Assembly (NCBI RefSeq): GCF_014203325.1
Contig: NZ_JACHIV010000001.1
Location: 3,287,501 to 3,351,500 of the forward strand
Direction of reading: 5' to 3'
Length of the DNA stretch: 64,000 nt
Source of the DNA: Saccharopolyspora gloriosae
Lineage (GTDB): Bacteria > Actinomycetota > Actinomycetes > Mycobacteriales > Pseudonocardiaceae
In this document: piece by piece, positions 36,459 to 45,185 of the stretch
Numbering within the stretch: position 1 is the stretch's first letter
Layout: the number at the start of each line of letters is the position of its first letter
Notes under the pieces: model-generated
Database searches by the model: none
The model's input: only the letters and a program-made list of their open reading frames with translations
What the model was told of the DNA's origin: nothing
Program-made: the position numbers and the translations under genes

Positions 36459-36898
36459 GACGGTTCCTTTCACTTCGGCCCGGAGCAGTGTCCGGACGGG
36501 TTGTGCTCACCGAGTGCAACGACGGACGGACCGTCGCATGTTCCCGGCACGAGGCTTTCAGTTGCCGTCGGTGACGTTCTTCACTCGTCAACGACGTTGT
36601 CCCCTCTAGAGATGCAAGGAGGTCGCGTTCGTGACGCGTTCTCCTTCTCGCAACCTAGAGGTTGCACCGAACGGGTGATAGTGCCAGACAAGTTGTAACT
36701 AAGGGCAAGTTAACCTTCACTCTCTTGCTGAAATTGAAAGCGAGATCACCCGTGGACCGGCGGCGGTCGCCCGGGGCTCGATCACGTTGCGTGCCGACCA
36801 CCCGCCCTCGACTGCGCGACGCTGCGTACCGGCATATGCCAATCATGCCGGTGTCCTCACTGAAACGCATCACCGGCACGGCCGAGCGCCGACATCGT
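36459..36898. promoter_or_regulatory. rbpA upstream region with short palindrome
   Basis: A 440-bp gene-free stretch between rbpA and the stop of the UMF1 gene. It includes a short inverted repeat GCAACCT-AG-AGGTTGC at 36650-36665 and an AT-richer segment around 36690-36730. It should contain the rbpA promoter on the minus strand. No sigma-R type consensus pair was found by eye. Confidence 0.5.
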
Positions 36899-38302
36899 TC
36901 ACACCCGCTCCGGAGGACGGTTGCCGACCGCTTCGATGGCCCGGCGGACCGGCACCATCGACACCAGCACCAGGCCGACGACGAAGAAGAAGACCAGCGA
37001 GACGATCGCCAGCCGGAACGAACCGGTGGCCTGGCCGACTCCGGCGAAGACCAACGGCCCGAGCCAGGACGTGGAGCGCTCCCCGACCTCGTAGAGCGAG
37101 AAATACTCGGCCTCCTTGCCTTCCGGCACCATCTGGCTGAACAGCGAACGCGACAGCGCATTGGTACCGCCGAGCACCAGGCCGATCCCGACGGCCAGCC
37201 CGTAGAACTGGAACTGCTGGCCGGACTGGACGAAGTAGGCCGCGGCCAGCACGCCGACCCAGACCACCAAGCTGATCATGATCGTCTTCTTCGCGCCGAT
37301 CCGGCTTGCGAGCAAGCCGTGCAACACACCGCCGACGAAAGCGATGAACTGCACGATCAGCAACGTGATGATCAGTGACTCCTGGGGCAGCCGCAACTCC
37401 ATGTCACCGTACTGAGCGGAAACCTGGGTGACCGTCGCGATCCCGTCGGTGTAGATCATGTACGCGCCGAGGAACGCCAGCGTCAGCGGGAAGCTCCGCG
37501 CCTGCCTGATCGTGGAGCTCAGCTGCTTGAACCCGGCCGTGATCACCGAGGCGCCCCGCTCGGTCCCTTCGGGCGCGTGGTGGCCGCGCAGCGCCGCCAG
37601 CGGCAGCAGGGTGAACGCGGCCCACCAGATACCGGAGGTCACGAACACGACGCGGACCGCGGTGTCCTCGCTGAGCCCGAGCGCGTCGTGACCGAGGTAG
37701 AGCGCCAGCTGCAACGCCAGCGCGCAGCCGCCGCCGAGGTAGCCGAAGGCCCACCCGCGGGAGGACAACCGGTCGCGCTCATCGGCGTCGGCGATCTCGG
37801 GCAGGAACGAGTAGTACACGACCACCGACGCGCCGAAGCAGATGTTGGCGGCGATGAAGAAGACCAGCCCCCACTGCCAGTTCGACACGCCCACCAGCCC
37901 CAGCAGCGAGGTGGCCAGCGCGCCGCCGAAGGCGAAACCGGCGAGCATGCTCCGCTTGTTCTGGGTGCGGTCGGCGATCGCGCCGGTGATGGGCAGCACC
38001 AGCACCTGCACCACGGTGGCGACCGAGAGCAGGTAGCCCCACAGCGAACCGGCCGGGAACGCCAGGCCCAGCACGGAGATGTCGCAGCGCACCAGCGAAT
38101 TGCCGCCGGGGCAGGCTCCGATCCCGTTGCGCGCGACGTCCGCGGTGGCGGCTTCGGTGGCCACGCTCGTCAGGTACAGCGAGAGGAACACCGTCGTCAC
38201 CGACGTCGGGAACACCGAGTTGGCCCAGTCGTACCAGCACCAACCTCGCTGCTCGCGGCGTCGTCTCGCGGTGTCCGGCGCGAGACCGCCCTGCACGCTC
38301 AT
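36899..38302 (-). CDS. UMF1-family MFS transporter
   Basis: A 467-residue membrane protein with about 12 helices. The N-terminal WCWYDWANSVFPTSV motif is the signature of the UMF1/Atg22-like MFS branch; ITGAIADRTQNKRSML is the loop 2-3 motif. In this family, fungal members export vacuolar amino acids, and bacterial substrates are largely unknown. It stands alone, 440 bp from rbpA and with a 204-bp gap before the GDPD gene. Confidence 0.9.
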   Translation of the reverse strand: MSVQGGLAPDTARRRREQRGWCWYDWANSVFPTSVTTVFLSLYLTSVATEAATADVARNGIGACPGGNSLVRCDISVLGLAFPAGSLWGYLLSVATVVQVLVLPITGAIADRTQNKRSMLAGFAFGGALATSLLGLVGVSNWQWGLVFFIAANICFGASVVVYYSFLPEIADADERDRLSSRGWAFGYLGGGCALALQLALYLGHDALGLSEDTAVRVVFVTSGIWWAAFTLLPLAALRGHHAPEGTERGASVITAGFKQLSSTIRQARSFPLTLAFLGAYMIYTDGIATVTQVSAQYGDMELRLPQESLIITLLIVQFIAFVGGVLHGLLASRIGAKKTIMISLVVWVGVLAAAYFVQSGQQFQFYGLAVGIGLVLGGTNALSRSLFSQMVPEGKEAEYFSLYEVGERSTSWLGPLVFAGVGQATGSFRLAIVSLVFFFVVGLVLVSMVPVRRAIEAVGNRPPERV

Positions 38303-38506
38303 ACCTCTCCGTCCTCAAGTGTTCACTCGATAGGGGTAACGGGGACTGTATCGGCTCCAGATCAACGCGCGGTCGCGGTGCGATGATCATGCTTCCGACG
38401 GCTCCTGATACCCCTATCTCCCCAGTTCATCGCGTTGGCCGGTGATGCGATCGCAGCCGGTCCGGCCGTTCGTGCGGCGCTCCCGCCCCAGCGCGCCGCG
38501 GGCGGT

Positions 38507-39337
38507 TCAGGACAGGTCGTCTCCCCGCTCCGCTTCCCGGAGGCCGCCCGGTCCGGTGCCGCCCGCGAACCGGTCGCCCAGCACGTCGCGCAGCACGTCG
38601 CGCAGCACGTCGGGACGATCGGTGACCACTCCGTCGACCCCCAGGTCGAGCAGGTCCCGCATCTCCGACGCCTCGTTCACCGTCCACGTGTGCACTTCCA
38701 GTCCCCAGTGGTGCGCCATCCGGACGAACCGCTGATCGACGACGCGGATCCTGCCGTGCCACCGCGGCACCTGCGCGGCCCACCCGTCGATCCGCGACCG
38801 CAGGCCCCGGCCGCCGTAGCGCGACGCTCCCCACAGCGTCGCCGCGCTCCGCTTCCCCATCGACGTCAGCAGTTCCGAGCTCCCGCCCTTGCGCAGTTCG
38901 CGCAGCCGGCGCTCGTCGAACGACGCGAGGCAGACCCGATGCCACGCGTCGTGCCTGCGCAAGGTCTCCAGGACCGGCCGAACCGCGGCGTCCTCCTTGA
39001 CGTCGATGTTCAGCAGCGCCTGCGGGAGTTCCTCCAGCACGTCGTCGAGGCGGGCGACCGGTTCCCGCCCGCCGACGCGGGCGGACCCGACCGCCGACCA
39101 CGGCAGCCGACGGATCGTACCGCGCCCGTCCGTCGTGCGGTCCAGGTTCGGATCATGGTTCAGGACGACCACCTCGTCGGCCGTGGCGTGCACGTCGGTC
39201 TCGAGGTAGCGGTAGCCCTCGTCGACGGCGCGCCGCAGGGCGCTCATCGAGTTCTCCATGTCGTGCAGGTCGCCGAGGTGCCAACCTCGGTGGGCGAATG
39301 CGCGTGGCCAGGGTCCCTGCAGGAACGGGTGGGTCAC
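38507..39337 (-). CDS. glycerophosphodiester phosphodiesterase
   Basis: A 276-residue GDPD TIM barrel. Catalytic and metal motifs: AHRGWHL (His/Arg) near residue 14, ETDVHATADEVVVLNHDPNLDRTT with Glu, Asp and His, and NIDVKED. It hydrolyses deacylated phospholipids to glycerol-3-phosphate. The GTG at 39337 has AAAGGAC upstream. The C-terminal RDVLRDVLRDVLGD comes from a 12-bp tandem repeat (38579-38614). Confidence 0.9.
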   Translation of the reverse strand: MTHPFLQGPWPRAFAHRGWHLGDLHDMENSMSALRRAVDEGYRYLETDVHATADEVVVLNHDPNLDRTTDGRGTIRRLPWSAVGSARVGGREPVARLDDVLEELPQALLNIDVKEDAAVRPVLETLRRHDAWHRVCLASFDERRLRELRKGGSSELLTSMGKRSAATLWGASRYGGRGLRSRIDGWAAQVPRWHGRIRVVDQRFVRMAHHWGLEVHTWTVNEASEMRDLLDLGVDGVVTDRPDVLRDVLRDVLGDRFAGGTGPGGLREAERGDDLS

Positions 39338-39474
39338 GGGGGCTCGGGTCCTTTCACGACCGGGGATGCGGGCGGGATCGCCGCTCCACTCTGCCCGACG
39401 CGGCGCGCGCGGCGGCACCCGCACCGGCGTGGCAATGCGATGTTCGCCGAGAGGTCGCATTACGGTTGCGCACC

Positions 39475-39882
39475 GTGGACAGCCTGCCCGAGATCAATTC
39501 GCCCACCACCGAGACCGCCTCCAGTGGTGCCGCACCACCGGTGGCGGAGTCGGGGCGCCGTCGTGCGGACCGGCATTGCGCCTGGTGCGGGCGTCGACTG
39601 GCCGCCTCCGGGCGGCAAGGGCGGCCGCGCCTGTACTGCACGCAGTCGTGCAGGCAGCGCGCCTACGAGCGCCGGGGAGCGGTGCAGCGCTCGGGACTGC
39701 CGGAGGACGCGGTGGTGCTCTCGGCGGCGGAGATCGCGGACCTGCAGGACCGGCTGTTCCAGCTGCGCTGCGCGGCCGAGGACGTGGGCACCGCGGCCGA
39801 GGACGGCGCGAGCACCGAGGAACTGCGCAAGATGGCCGCCGAAGTGGTCTCGGTGGCCGCGGAGCTCGAACGCCTGCGCTGA
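39475..39882 (+). CDS. small zinc-ribbon-like protein
   Basis: A 135-residue protein. The centre carries a treble-clef-like site, CAWCGRRL and YCTQSCRQRAYERR, four Cys in CxxC...CxxxC. A C-terminal helical region follows (AAEIADLQDRLFQL). The YCSxxCRQRAYE pattern recurs in small actinobacterial hypothetical proteins. A TACGGT element ends 7 bp before the GTG and no ribosome site is present, so a leaderless message is likely. Divergent from GDPD. Function unknown. Confidence 0.72.
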   Translation: MDSLPEINSPTTETASSGAAPPVAESGRRRADRHCAWCGRRLAASGRQGRPRLYCTQSCRQRAYERRGAVQRSGLPEDAVVLSAAEIADLQDRLFQLRCAAEDVGTAAEDGASTEELRKMAAEVVSVAAELERLR

Positions 39883-39967
39883 GCACCCGCTCCCGTGCCT
39901 TTGGACCCTGGTTCCGCGCCGTCCCGGCGGGTCAGGCTCGAAGGCCGTGCGCGCGAAGGGGGTCAGG

Positions 39968-40798
39968 GTGTTCCTTCCCGCCAGAACCGTGCTCGCCGGT
40001 GTCGACGGTTCCGAGCAGTCGGAGCGCTGCGCCGAGTGGGCGACCGCGGAGGCGGCGCTGCTCGGGGCCTCGCTGCACCTGGTGCTCGCCTACGACACCG
40101 CGCACCGCCGGGAATGGGCGGACGAGCTGGTGCGCGGCGTCGCCGCGCGGTGCCGCGCCGCCGAACCCGAACTGCACGTCCGCGCGCAAGCGGTGCCCGG
40201 GAATCCCGCCGAGGACTTGGTGGCGCGGTCCGCGGAAGCGGCGCTGGTCGTCGTCGGGTCCCGCGGTCGCGGAGCGATCCGGGACGCGTTGCTGGGTTCG
40301 GTGAGCACCGCCGTCGCCACGAGCGCCGGTTGCCCGGCGGTCGTGGTGCGCGGGGCGGGCGAGCCGGGTCCCGGCCCGGTCGTCGTCGGCCTCGACCTGT
40401 CGCCCGCGAGCAGGCCCGCGCTGCACTTCGCGTTCGACTGCGCGGACCGGCGCGGGCGCGAGCTGGTGGCCGTGCAGGCGCTGCCCGACGCCTACTTCCT
40501 GCCGGCCATCCTCGACGACGCCGAGCGCCGCAGGCACCAGGAGGACGCGGAGGAGCAGGTGAGCGGCCAGCTGGCGGTGTGGCGGGAGCACTATCCCGAT
40601 GTCGTGGTCCGCCGGATCGCGACGGACCAGCATCCGGTGGAGTCGCTGTGCGAGCAGGCACGCGGCGCGCGGCTGCTGGTCGTGGGCCACCGGTCGCGGA
40701 GCACCCCGGCGCGGCCGGGCTCGGTCGCGCTCGGCGTGCTGCACCACTCGCCGTGCCCGGTGGCGGTGGTGGGCGATCAGGTCGGGTTGGACTGGTAG
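39968..40798 (+). CDS. tandem universal stress protein (UspA)
   Basis: A 276-residue protein with two Usp domains. The first ends in the ATP-binding G-2x-G-9x-G(S/T) motif VVGSRGRGAIRDALLGSVS; the second keeps VVVGLDLSPAS and a more degenerate LVVGHRSRSTPARPGSVALG. The GTG at 39968 follows AAGGGGG. The end overlaps the convergent LLM gene by 22 bp. Role: general stress response, no further assignment. Confidence 0.9.
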   Translation: MFLPARTVLAGVDGSEQSERCAEWATAEAALLGASLHLVLAYDTAHRREWADELVRGVAARCRAAEPELHVRAQAVPGNPAEDLVARSAEAALVVVGSRGRGAIRDALLGSVSTAVATSAGCPAVVVRGAGEPGPGPVVVGLDLSPASRPALHFAFDCADRRGRELVAVQALPDAYFLPAILDDAERRRHQEDAEEQVSGQLAVWREHYPDVVVRRIATDQHPVESLCEQARGARLLVVGHRSRSTPARPGSVALGVLHHSPCPVAVVGDQVGLDW

Positions 40799-41883
40799 CC
40801 CGGCCGATCACTCCTGCGCGGACCGCGGTGCTCCGGTGGTCGGCCGTCCACCTCGCGCACCAGCTCGATCGCCCTGGCCAGCGTGCTCAGCCGTTCGTCG
40901 AGGTCGTCGCCCGCCGGGTAGAGCCGCACCAGGTCGACCCCGGCGTCGCGCCATACCCGCAGCCGTTCCCGCACCATCGGCTCGGTGCCGATCAGGGTGG
41001 TGGCGAGCACCATGTCATCGGTGACGAGCGCCGCCGCGCCCGCGCGGTCGCCCGCCTGCCAGCGGTCGCGGACCTCCGCCGCGACCTCCGCCCAGCCTTG
41101 GCGGCCGTAGGCCCGGTTGTAGAAGTTGGTCGACGCCGAGCCCATCCCGCCCAGGCTGAACGCGAGCGCTTCCTTGCGCGCCGCCACCATCGGGCGCAGC
41201 GCGTCCTCGTCGCGCGCGAACGCCACCTCCGCGCCTTGGCACACGTCCAGGTCCGCTCGGCTGCGCCCGGCGTCGCGCAGTCCCTCGTCGAGGTGCGCGA
41301 AGTAGGCCTCCACGGCGCCTTCCGGCACGAAGCTGGTCCCGAGCCACCCGTCGGCGATCTCGCCGGTCAACCGCAGCATCGCGGGCGACATCGTCGCCAG
41401 GTAGATCGGGATCGGATGTTCGGGCCGGGCGGAGAGCCGCATCGGCACCGCCTCTCCCGGCAGCGGGATGGTGAACTCGCGGCCGGAGTGGGCGATCTTC
41501 TCGCCCCCGAGGGCGGCTCGGACGATCTGCACGGTCTCCCTGGTCCGGCTGCGCGGCCGCGCGAAGGGGACGCCGTGCAGCCCCTCGATCACCTGCGGCC
41601 CGGAGGCTCCCAGCCCGAGCAGGAAACGGCCACCGGACAGGTTCGCCAAGGTGATGGCGGTCTGCGCCACCGCGACGGGAGTGCGCGTGCCGACCTGCAT
41701 GATCCCGGAGCCGAGCAACATCCGGTCCGTCTTCGCCGCGTAGTGGCCCAGCACGGAGGGCGCGTCGGAACCCCAGGCCTCGGCGACCCAGCACACGTCG
41801 AGCCCCAGCTTCTCGGCCTCCACCACGAACGCCACGTGGTCTCGGCCGCCCCCGGATGCCTCGACCGTGGTCGCCGTGCGCAT
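40777..41883 (-). CDS. LLM-class (F420/FMN) flavin-dependent oxidoreductase
   Basis: A 368-residue luciferase-like TIM-barrel monooxygenase or F420-dependent oxidoreductase: EKLGLDVCWVAEAWGSDAPS, GSGIMQVGTRTPVAVAQTA, GGRFLLGLGASGPQV are typical. Its ATG overlaps the stop of the SRPBCC gene (TGATG). Operon with an SRPBCC protein and upstream HxlR regulator suggests inducible conversion of a small hydrophobic compound. Cofactor cannot be settled from sequence by eye. Confidence 0.88.
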   Translation of the reverse strand: MRTATTVEASGGGRDHVAFVVEAEKLGLDVCWVAEAWGSDAPSVLGHYAAKTDRMLLGSGIMQVGTRTPVAVAQTAITLANLSGGRFLLGLGASGPQVIEGLHGVPFARPRSRTRETVQIVRAALGGEKIAHSGREFTIPLPGEAVPMRLSARPEHPIPIYLATMSPAMLRLTGEIADGWLGTSFVPEGAVEAYFAHLDEGLRDAGRSRADLDVCQGAEVAFARDEDALRPMVAARKEALAFSLGGMGSASTNFYNRAYGRQGWAEVAAEVRDRWQAGDRAGAAALVTDDMVLATTLIGTEPMVRERLRVWRDAGVDLVRLYPAGDDLDERLSTLARAIELVREVDGRPPEHRGPRRSDRPGYQSNPT

Positions 41884-42395
41884 CAGGCCGCCCGTTCCGC
41901 GGTGCGCTTGAGGAGTTCGAGGGTGGCGCCCATGTTCTCCGCCAGGTCGGACAGCCGCCGGAACACGATCTTCTGCTCCTTCTCCGGCATCCGCTCGACG
42001 GCCATCGTGAGCCCGGAACGCCCCGGCCCGATCCGCACCCGGTAGCTCAGTTCGGTCCCGCCGTCCTGCGGTCGCAGGGCGAACCGCCAGGTCGCGAGGG
42101 GCTCGGCGGGGTCCTGCACGGCCCAGGCGAAGGCGCGGCCGGGCTCGCACTCGACGACGTGCGAGGTCGTGGTCCACTCCCCCAGCACGTCGTTGCCGTT
42201 GTGCCCGCGGAAGCGCGCGCCCAGCGCGGGGCCGGTCGCCCCGTCGAGCCACTGCACGGAGCGCAGTTCGCGGCTGCCGCCGGGCAGCAGTTCGATGTCG
42301 GACACGACCGGCCACACCTGTTCCGGAGTGGCGGCGACCCAGGTCCGCACTTCGGTACCCGGCCGGTCCGCGAGCCGTGCTCCAGTCCACTCCAT
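41883..42395 (-). CDS. SRPBCC-family protein
   Basis: A 170-residue START/Bet v1-like protein beginning MEWTGARLADRPGTEVRTWVAATPEQVWPVVSD. Members bind or transform hydrophobic ligands. The ATG at 42395 with GGAGG 11 bp before is preferred; a GTG at 42443 would place the start inside an inverted repeat that looks like an operator. It is coupled to the LLM gene. Confidence 0.8.
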   Translation of the reverse strand: MEWTGARLADRPGTEVRTWVAATPEQVWPVVSDIELLPGGSRELRSVQWLDGATGPALGARFRGHNGNDVLGEWTTTSHVVECEPGRAFAWAVQDPAEPLATWRFALRPQDGGTELSYRVRIGPGRSGLTMAVERMPEKEQKIVFRRLSDLAENMGATLELLKRTAERAA

Positions 42396-42434
42396 CGTCG
42401 ACCAGGCCTCCGCTGTTGCTCCCAGTAGATCGTT

Positions 42435-42455
42435 GTTGAACACCAGAGTTTCAAC
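42435..42455. promoter_or_regulatory. inverted repeat, candidate operator
   Basis: GTTGAA-N9-TTCAAC, a perfect 6-bp palindrome with a one-turn spacing, directly upstream of the SRPBCC/LLM operon. TTGACA occurs just before it on the minus strand (about 42472-42477). A likely binding site for the adjacent HxlR regulator. Confidence 0.5.
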
Positions 42456-42573
42456 ATGAGACCGACAATGTCAACCAGGCTGCCCACCCGGCGAACACGT
42501 GCCAGGAGGCATCGCGAGACGGAGGCGGACCTCGGTGGTCGCCGGGGGGTTCCGGCGAACGGCACCGGAGCCG

Positions 42574-43092
42574 TCACTCCGGTTCGGCACCGAACCGACG
42601 CACGACGTCGGGACGCCGGGCCAGCTTGGGCGGGAACCCGGGCCCCATCCGCATCTCGCTGTCCTGCGCGCGCATCGGCCGGGCGCACTCCGCGCACACG
42701 ACCTCGGCGTGGCTGTCGTGCCCGCAAGGGTGGTGGTGGAACGTGATCGGCGGCCCGTCCGCGTCGGCGAGCCAGCGGTCTCCCCAGGTCGCCATCGCAG
42801 CCAGCACGGGGAAGAAGTCGCGGCCCTTGTCGGTGAGCACGTACTCGTACCGCTCCGGCTCAGCCTGGTAGCGCTGCTTGGCCAGCAGCCCTTCGTCCAC
42901 CAGCAGGCGCAGCCGGTCGGTGAGGGTGTTGCGCGCGATGCCCAGTTCCTGCCGGAACTCGTCGAAGCGCCGGAACCCGTAGAACGCCTCCCGCAGCAGC
43001 AGCGTCGTCCAGGCGTCGCCGAGCAGGTCCGCGACCCGCGCGATCGAGCAGGGCCAGTTCCCGAACGAAGTCCGCCGCATGCCCGTCAACAT
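42574..43092 (-). CDS. HxlR-family transcription regulator
   Basis: A 172-residue winged-helix regulator. The HxlR hallmark is there: WPCSIARVADLLGDAWTTLLLREAFYGFRRFDEFRQ, then IARNTLTDRLRLLVDEGLL and the wing ERYEYVLTDKG. A C-terminal region has CGHDSHAEVVCAEC, a possible metal or redox Cys set. Start is ATG 43092 or 43080. A partial, broken copy of this gene exists at 47281-47690. Confidence 0.9.
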   Translation of the reverse strand: MLTGMRRTSFGNWPCSIARVADLLGDAWTTLLLREAFYGFRRFDEFRQELGIARNTLTDRLRLLVDEGLLAKQRYQAEPERYEYVLTDKGRDFFPVLAAMATWGDRWLADADGPPITFHHHPCGHDSHAEVVCAECARPMRAQDSEMRMGPGFPPKLARRPDVVRRFGAEPE

Positions 43093-43145
43093 ACGCACGC
43101 CCACCCCGCGGAGCCCCGGCGCTGCACCCCGGCCGCGGGGGCGCG

Positions 43146-43155
43146 GGTACGTACC
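43146..43155. promoter_or_regulatory. GGTACGTACC palindrome, candidate HxlR operator
   Basis: A perfect 10-bp palindrome followed by a second GGTACC at 43163-43168. It lies between the HxlR gene and the divergent small ORF at 43185, overlapping a possible -10 (TACCAT, 43152-43157). HxlR regulators often bind GTAC-containing sites. Confidence 0.45.
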
Positions 43156-43184
43156 ATGGACGGGTACCAGGAAGCGGGGACGTC

Positions 43185-43516
<332 letters not shown>

Positions 43517-43520
<4 letters not shown>

Positions 43521-45178
43521 CCGGTGAGCCGCCGCAGCCGCTGGTCACCGAGGACGAGCCGGTGCACGGCACGTTCGGCTGCGAGCGCACGGTCCTGGTC
43601 ATCGCACGCACCATCACTTCGACCGCTCGGCTGCTCGACGCGCTCCGGTTCTTCCGGGACGACTTCCGGGTGGACCTGGTCTTCACCGTCAACGACACCT
43701 CGCGGCACAGCACCGGAGTGCACGAGCTGCTGCGCGATGCGCGAGCCGACCGGATCGTCCCGTGGGACCAGGTGCGGAAGGTCCCGTACGCGCTGGCGAT
43801 CTCGGCGAGCGAGAACGTCGACTTCGACGAGCTCGACCTCTCCCGGCCGGTCGTGGTGCTGCCGCACGGCATCGGGTTCAACAAGTACGTGCCCGACCCG
43901 AAGACGGGCGGCACCCGCCTCGCGGGCCTGCCCTCGGAGTACGCGCTGCGCACCGGCAACGTGCTGGTGACGTTGGCGAACGAAGCGCAGGACCGGCAGC
44001 TGCGGGCGGTCCGGCCCGAGGTCGCGGGCCGCACCGCCGTCGTCGGCGACCCCACCTTCGACCAGCTGCGGGCGAGCCTCCCGCTGCGCGACCGCTACCG
44101 GCGGGCGCTGGGCCTGCGCGGCCGGAAGCTGGTGCTGCTGAGCTCAACGTGGCGCGAGGAGGGACTCCTGGGCACGCATCGCGGGCTCGCGGAGCGGTTG
44201 CTCGCGCAGCTGCCCGCCGACGAGTACGCCGTGGCGTTGGCGATGCACCCGAACATCTGGTCCTGGTACGGCGAGCTGCGGGTGCGGACCTGGTTCGCCG
44301 ACGCCGTCGACGCCGGCCTGCTGTTGCTGCCGCCCGATGGCGGCTGGCAGGCATCGCTGGTCGCCGCGCACCAGGTCGTGGGTGATCACGGTTCGGTGAG
44401 CCTCTACGCCGCATGCCTCGGAAAACCGTTGCTGCTGGCCGCGTTCGGAGCGGAGAGCGTGCCCGGAACTCCCGTCGAAGTGCTCCAGCGCGGCGCGGAC
44501 CACCTCGAGGTGCGGGGCGACGTGCTGGAACAGCTGGAGCGTTCCTCCCGCGAACACGATCCCGAGCGGTTCGCCGCGCTGTCCGAGCAGGTGTTCGCGC
44601 ACCTCGGCGACGCCTCCCGCGTCCTGCGCGACGTGCTCTACGACCGCCTCGGCCTGCCCGCGCCCGACCGGGAAGCGCCGCTGCTGCGCCCGGCGGACCC
44701 CGCGCCGCACCGGCGTGAACCGGCCTCGTTCGAGGTGTTCACCGAGTTCACCGCGCCGGACGCGGTCGTGCTGCGCCGCTACCCGGCGGCCGTTCGGCGT
44801 GCGGACGACCCGGCCGATCTCGACGGAGGTGCGCAGCGGCACCTCGCCGTGGACGAGGACGAACCTCGGCTGGCACGGCACCAGTCCGCCGCGGTGCTGG
44901 CGCGCGGCGCGGTGACGAATGAGGCGGACGCGCTCGCATGGCTGTCCCGGTCCGGCATCGACTTCCCCGGCGCCCGGATCCGTGCCGCCGCGACCGCGGA
45001 CGGCTGCCTCGCGACCGTCCGCAATGGACCGGCGGTGCGGATCGCGACGGATCGCCCCGCCGTGGCCATGCTCGCCGCGTCGGCGCTGTACGCACTCGTC
45101 GTCGCAGGGCGGCGCGCTCAGCAGGTCACCGTGGTGTCCGGTGCGCAGGAGTTCCGGATGACCGTGTCCGAGCGCTGA
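43517..45178 (+). CDS. GT-B/CDP-glycerol glycerophosphotransferase-like protein
   Basis: A 553-residue protein. Residues 20-400 resemble a TagF/GT-B two-domain fold: VLVIARTITSTARLLDAL, VVVLPHGIGFNKYVP, LVLLSSTWREEGLL, ALAMHPNIW and QVVGDHGSVSLYAACLGKPLLL. The last ~110 residues are a separate alpha/beta region (DALAWLSRSGIDFPGARIRAAATADGCLATVR). Similar actinomycete proteins are of unknown function, sometimes misnamed translation initiation factor. GGAAG precedes ATG 43517, which overlaps the stop of the repeat ORF; GTG 43490 is an alternative. Convergent with a STAND protein. Confidence 0.75.
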
Positions 45179-45185
45179 CGGGCGC

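Noticed and set aside
38435-40798. Very long open frame (over 780 codons) through the GDPD, zinc-ribbon and stress-protein genes
   Set aside because: Only its last part from 39968 matches a known family (Usp); the rest is antisense or out of frame with the better-supported genes and is a G+C-bias artefact.
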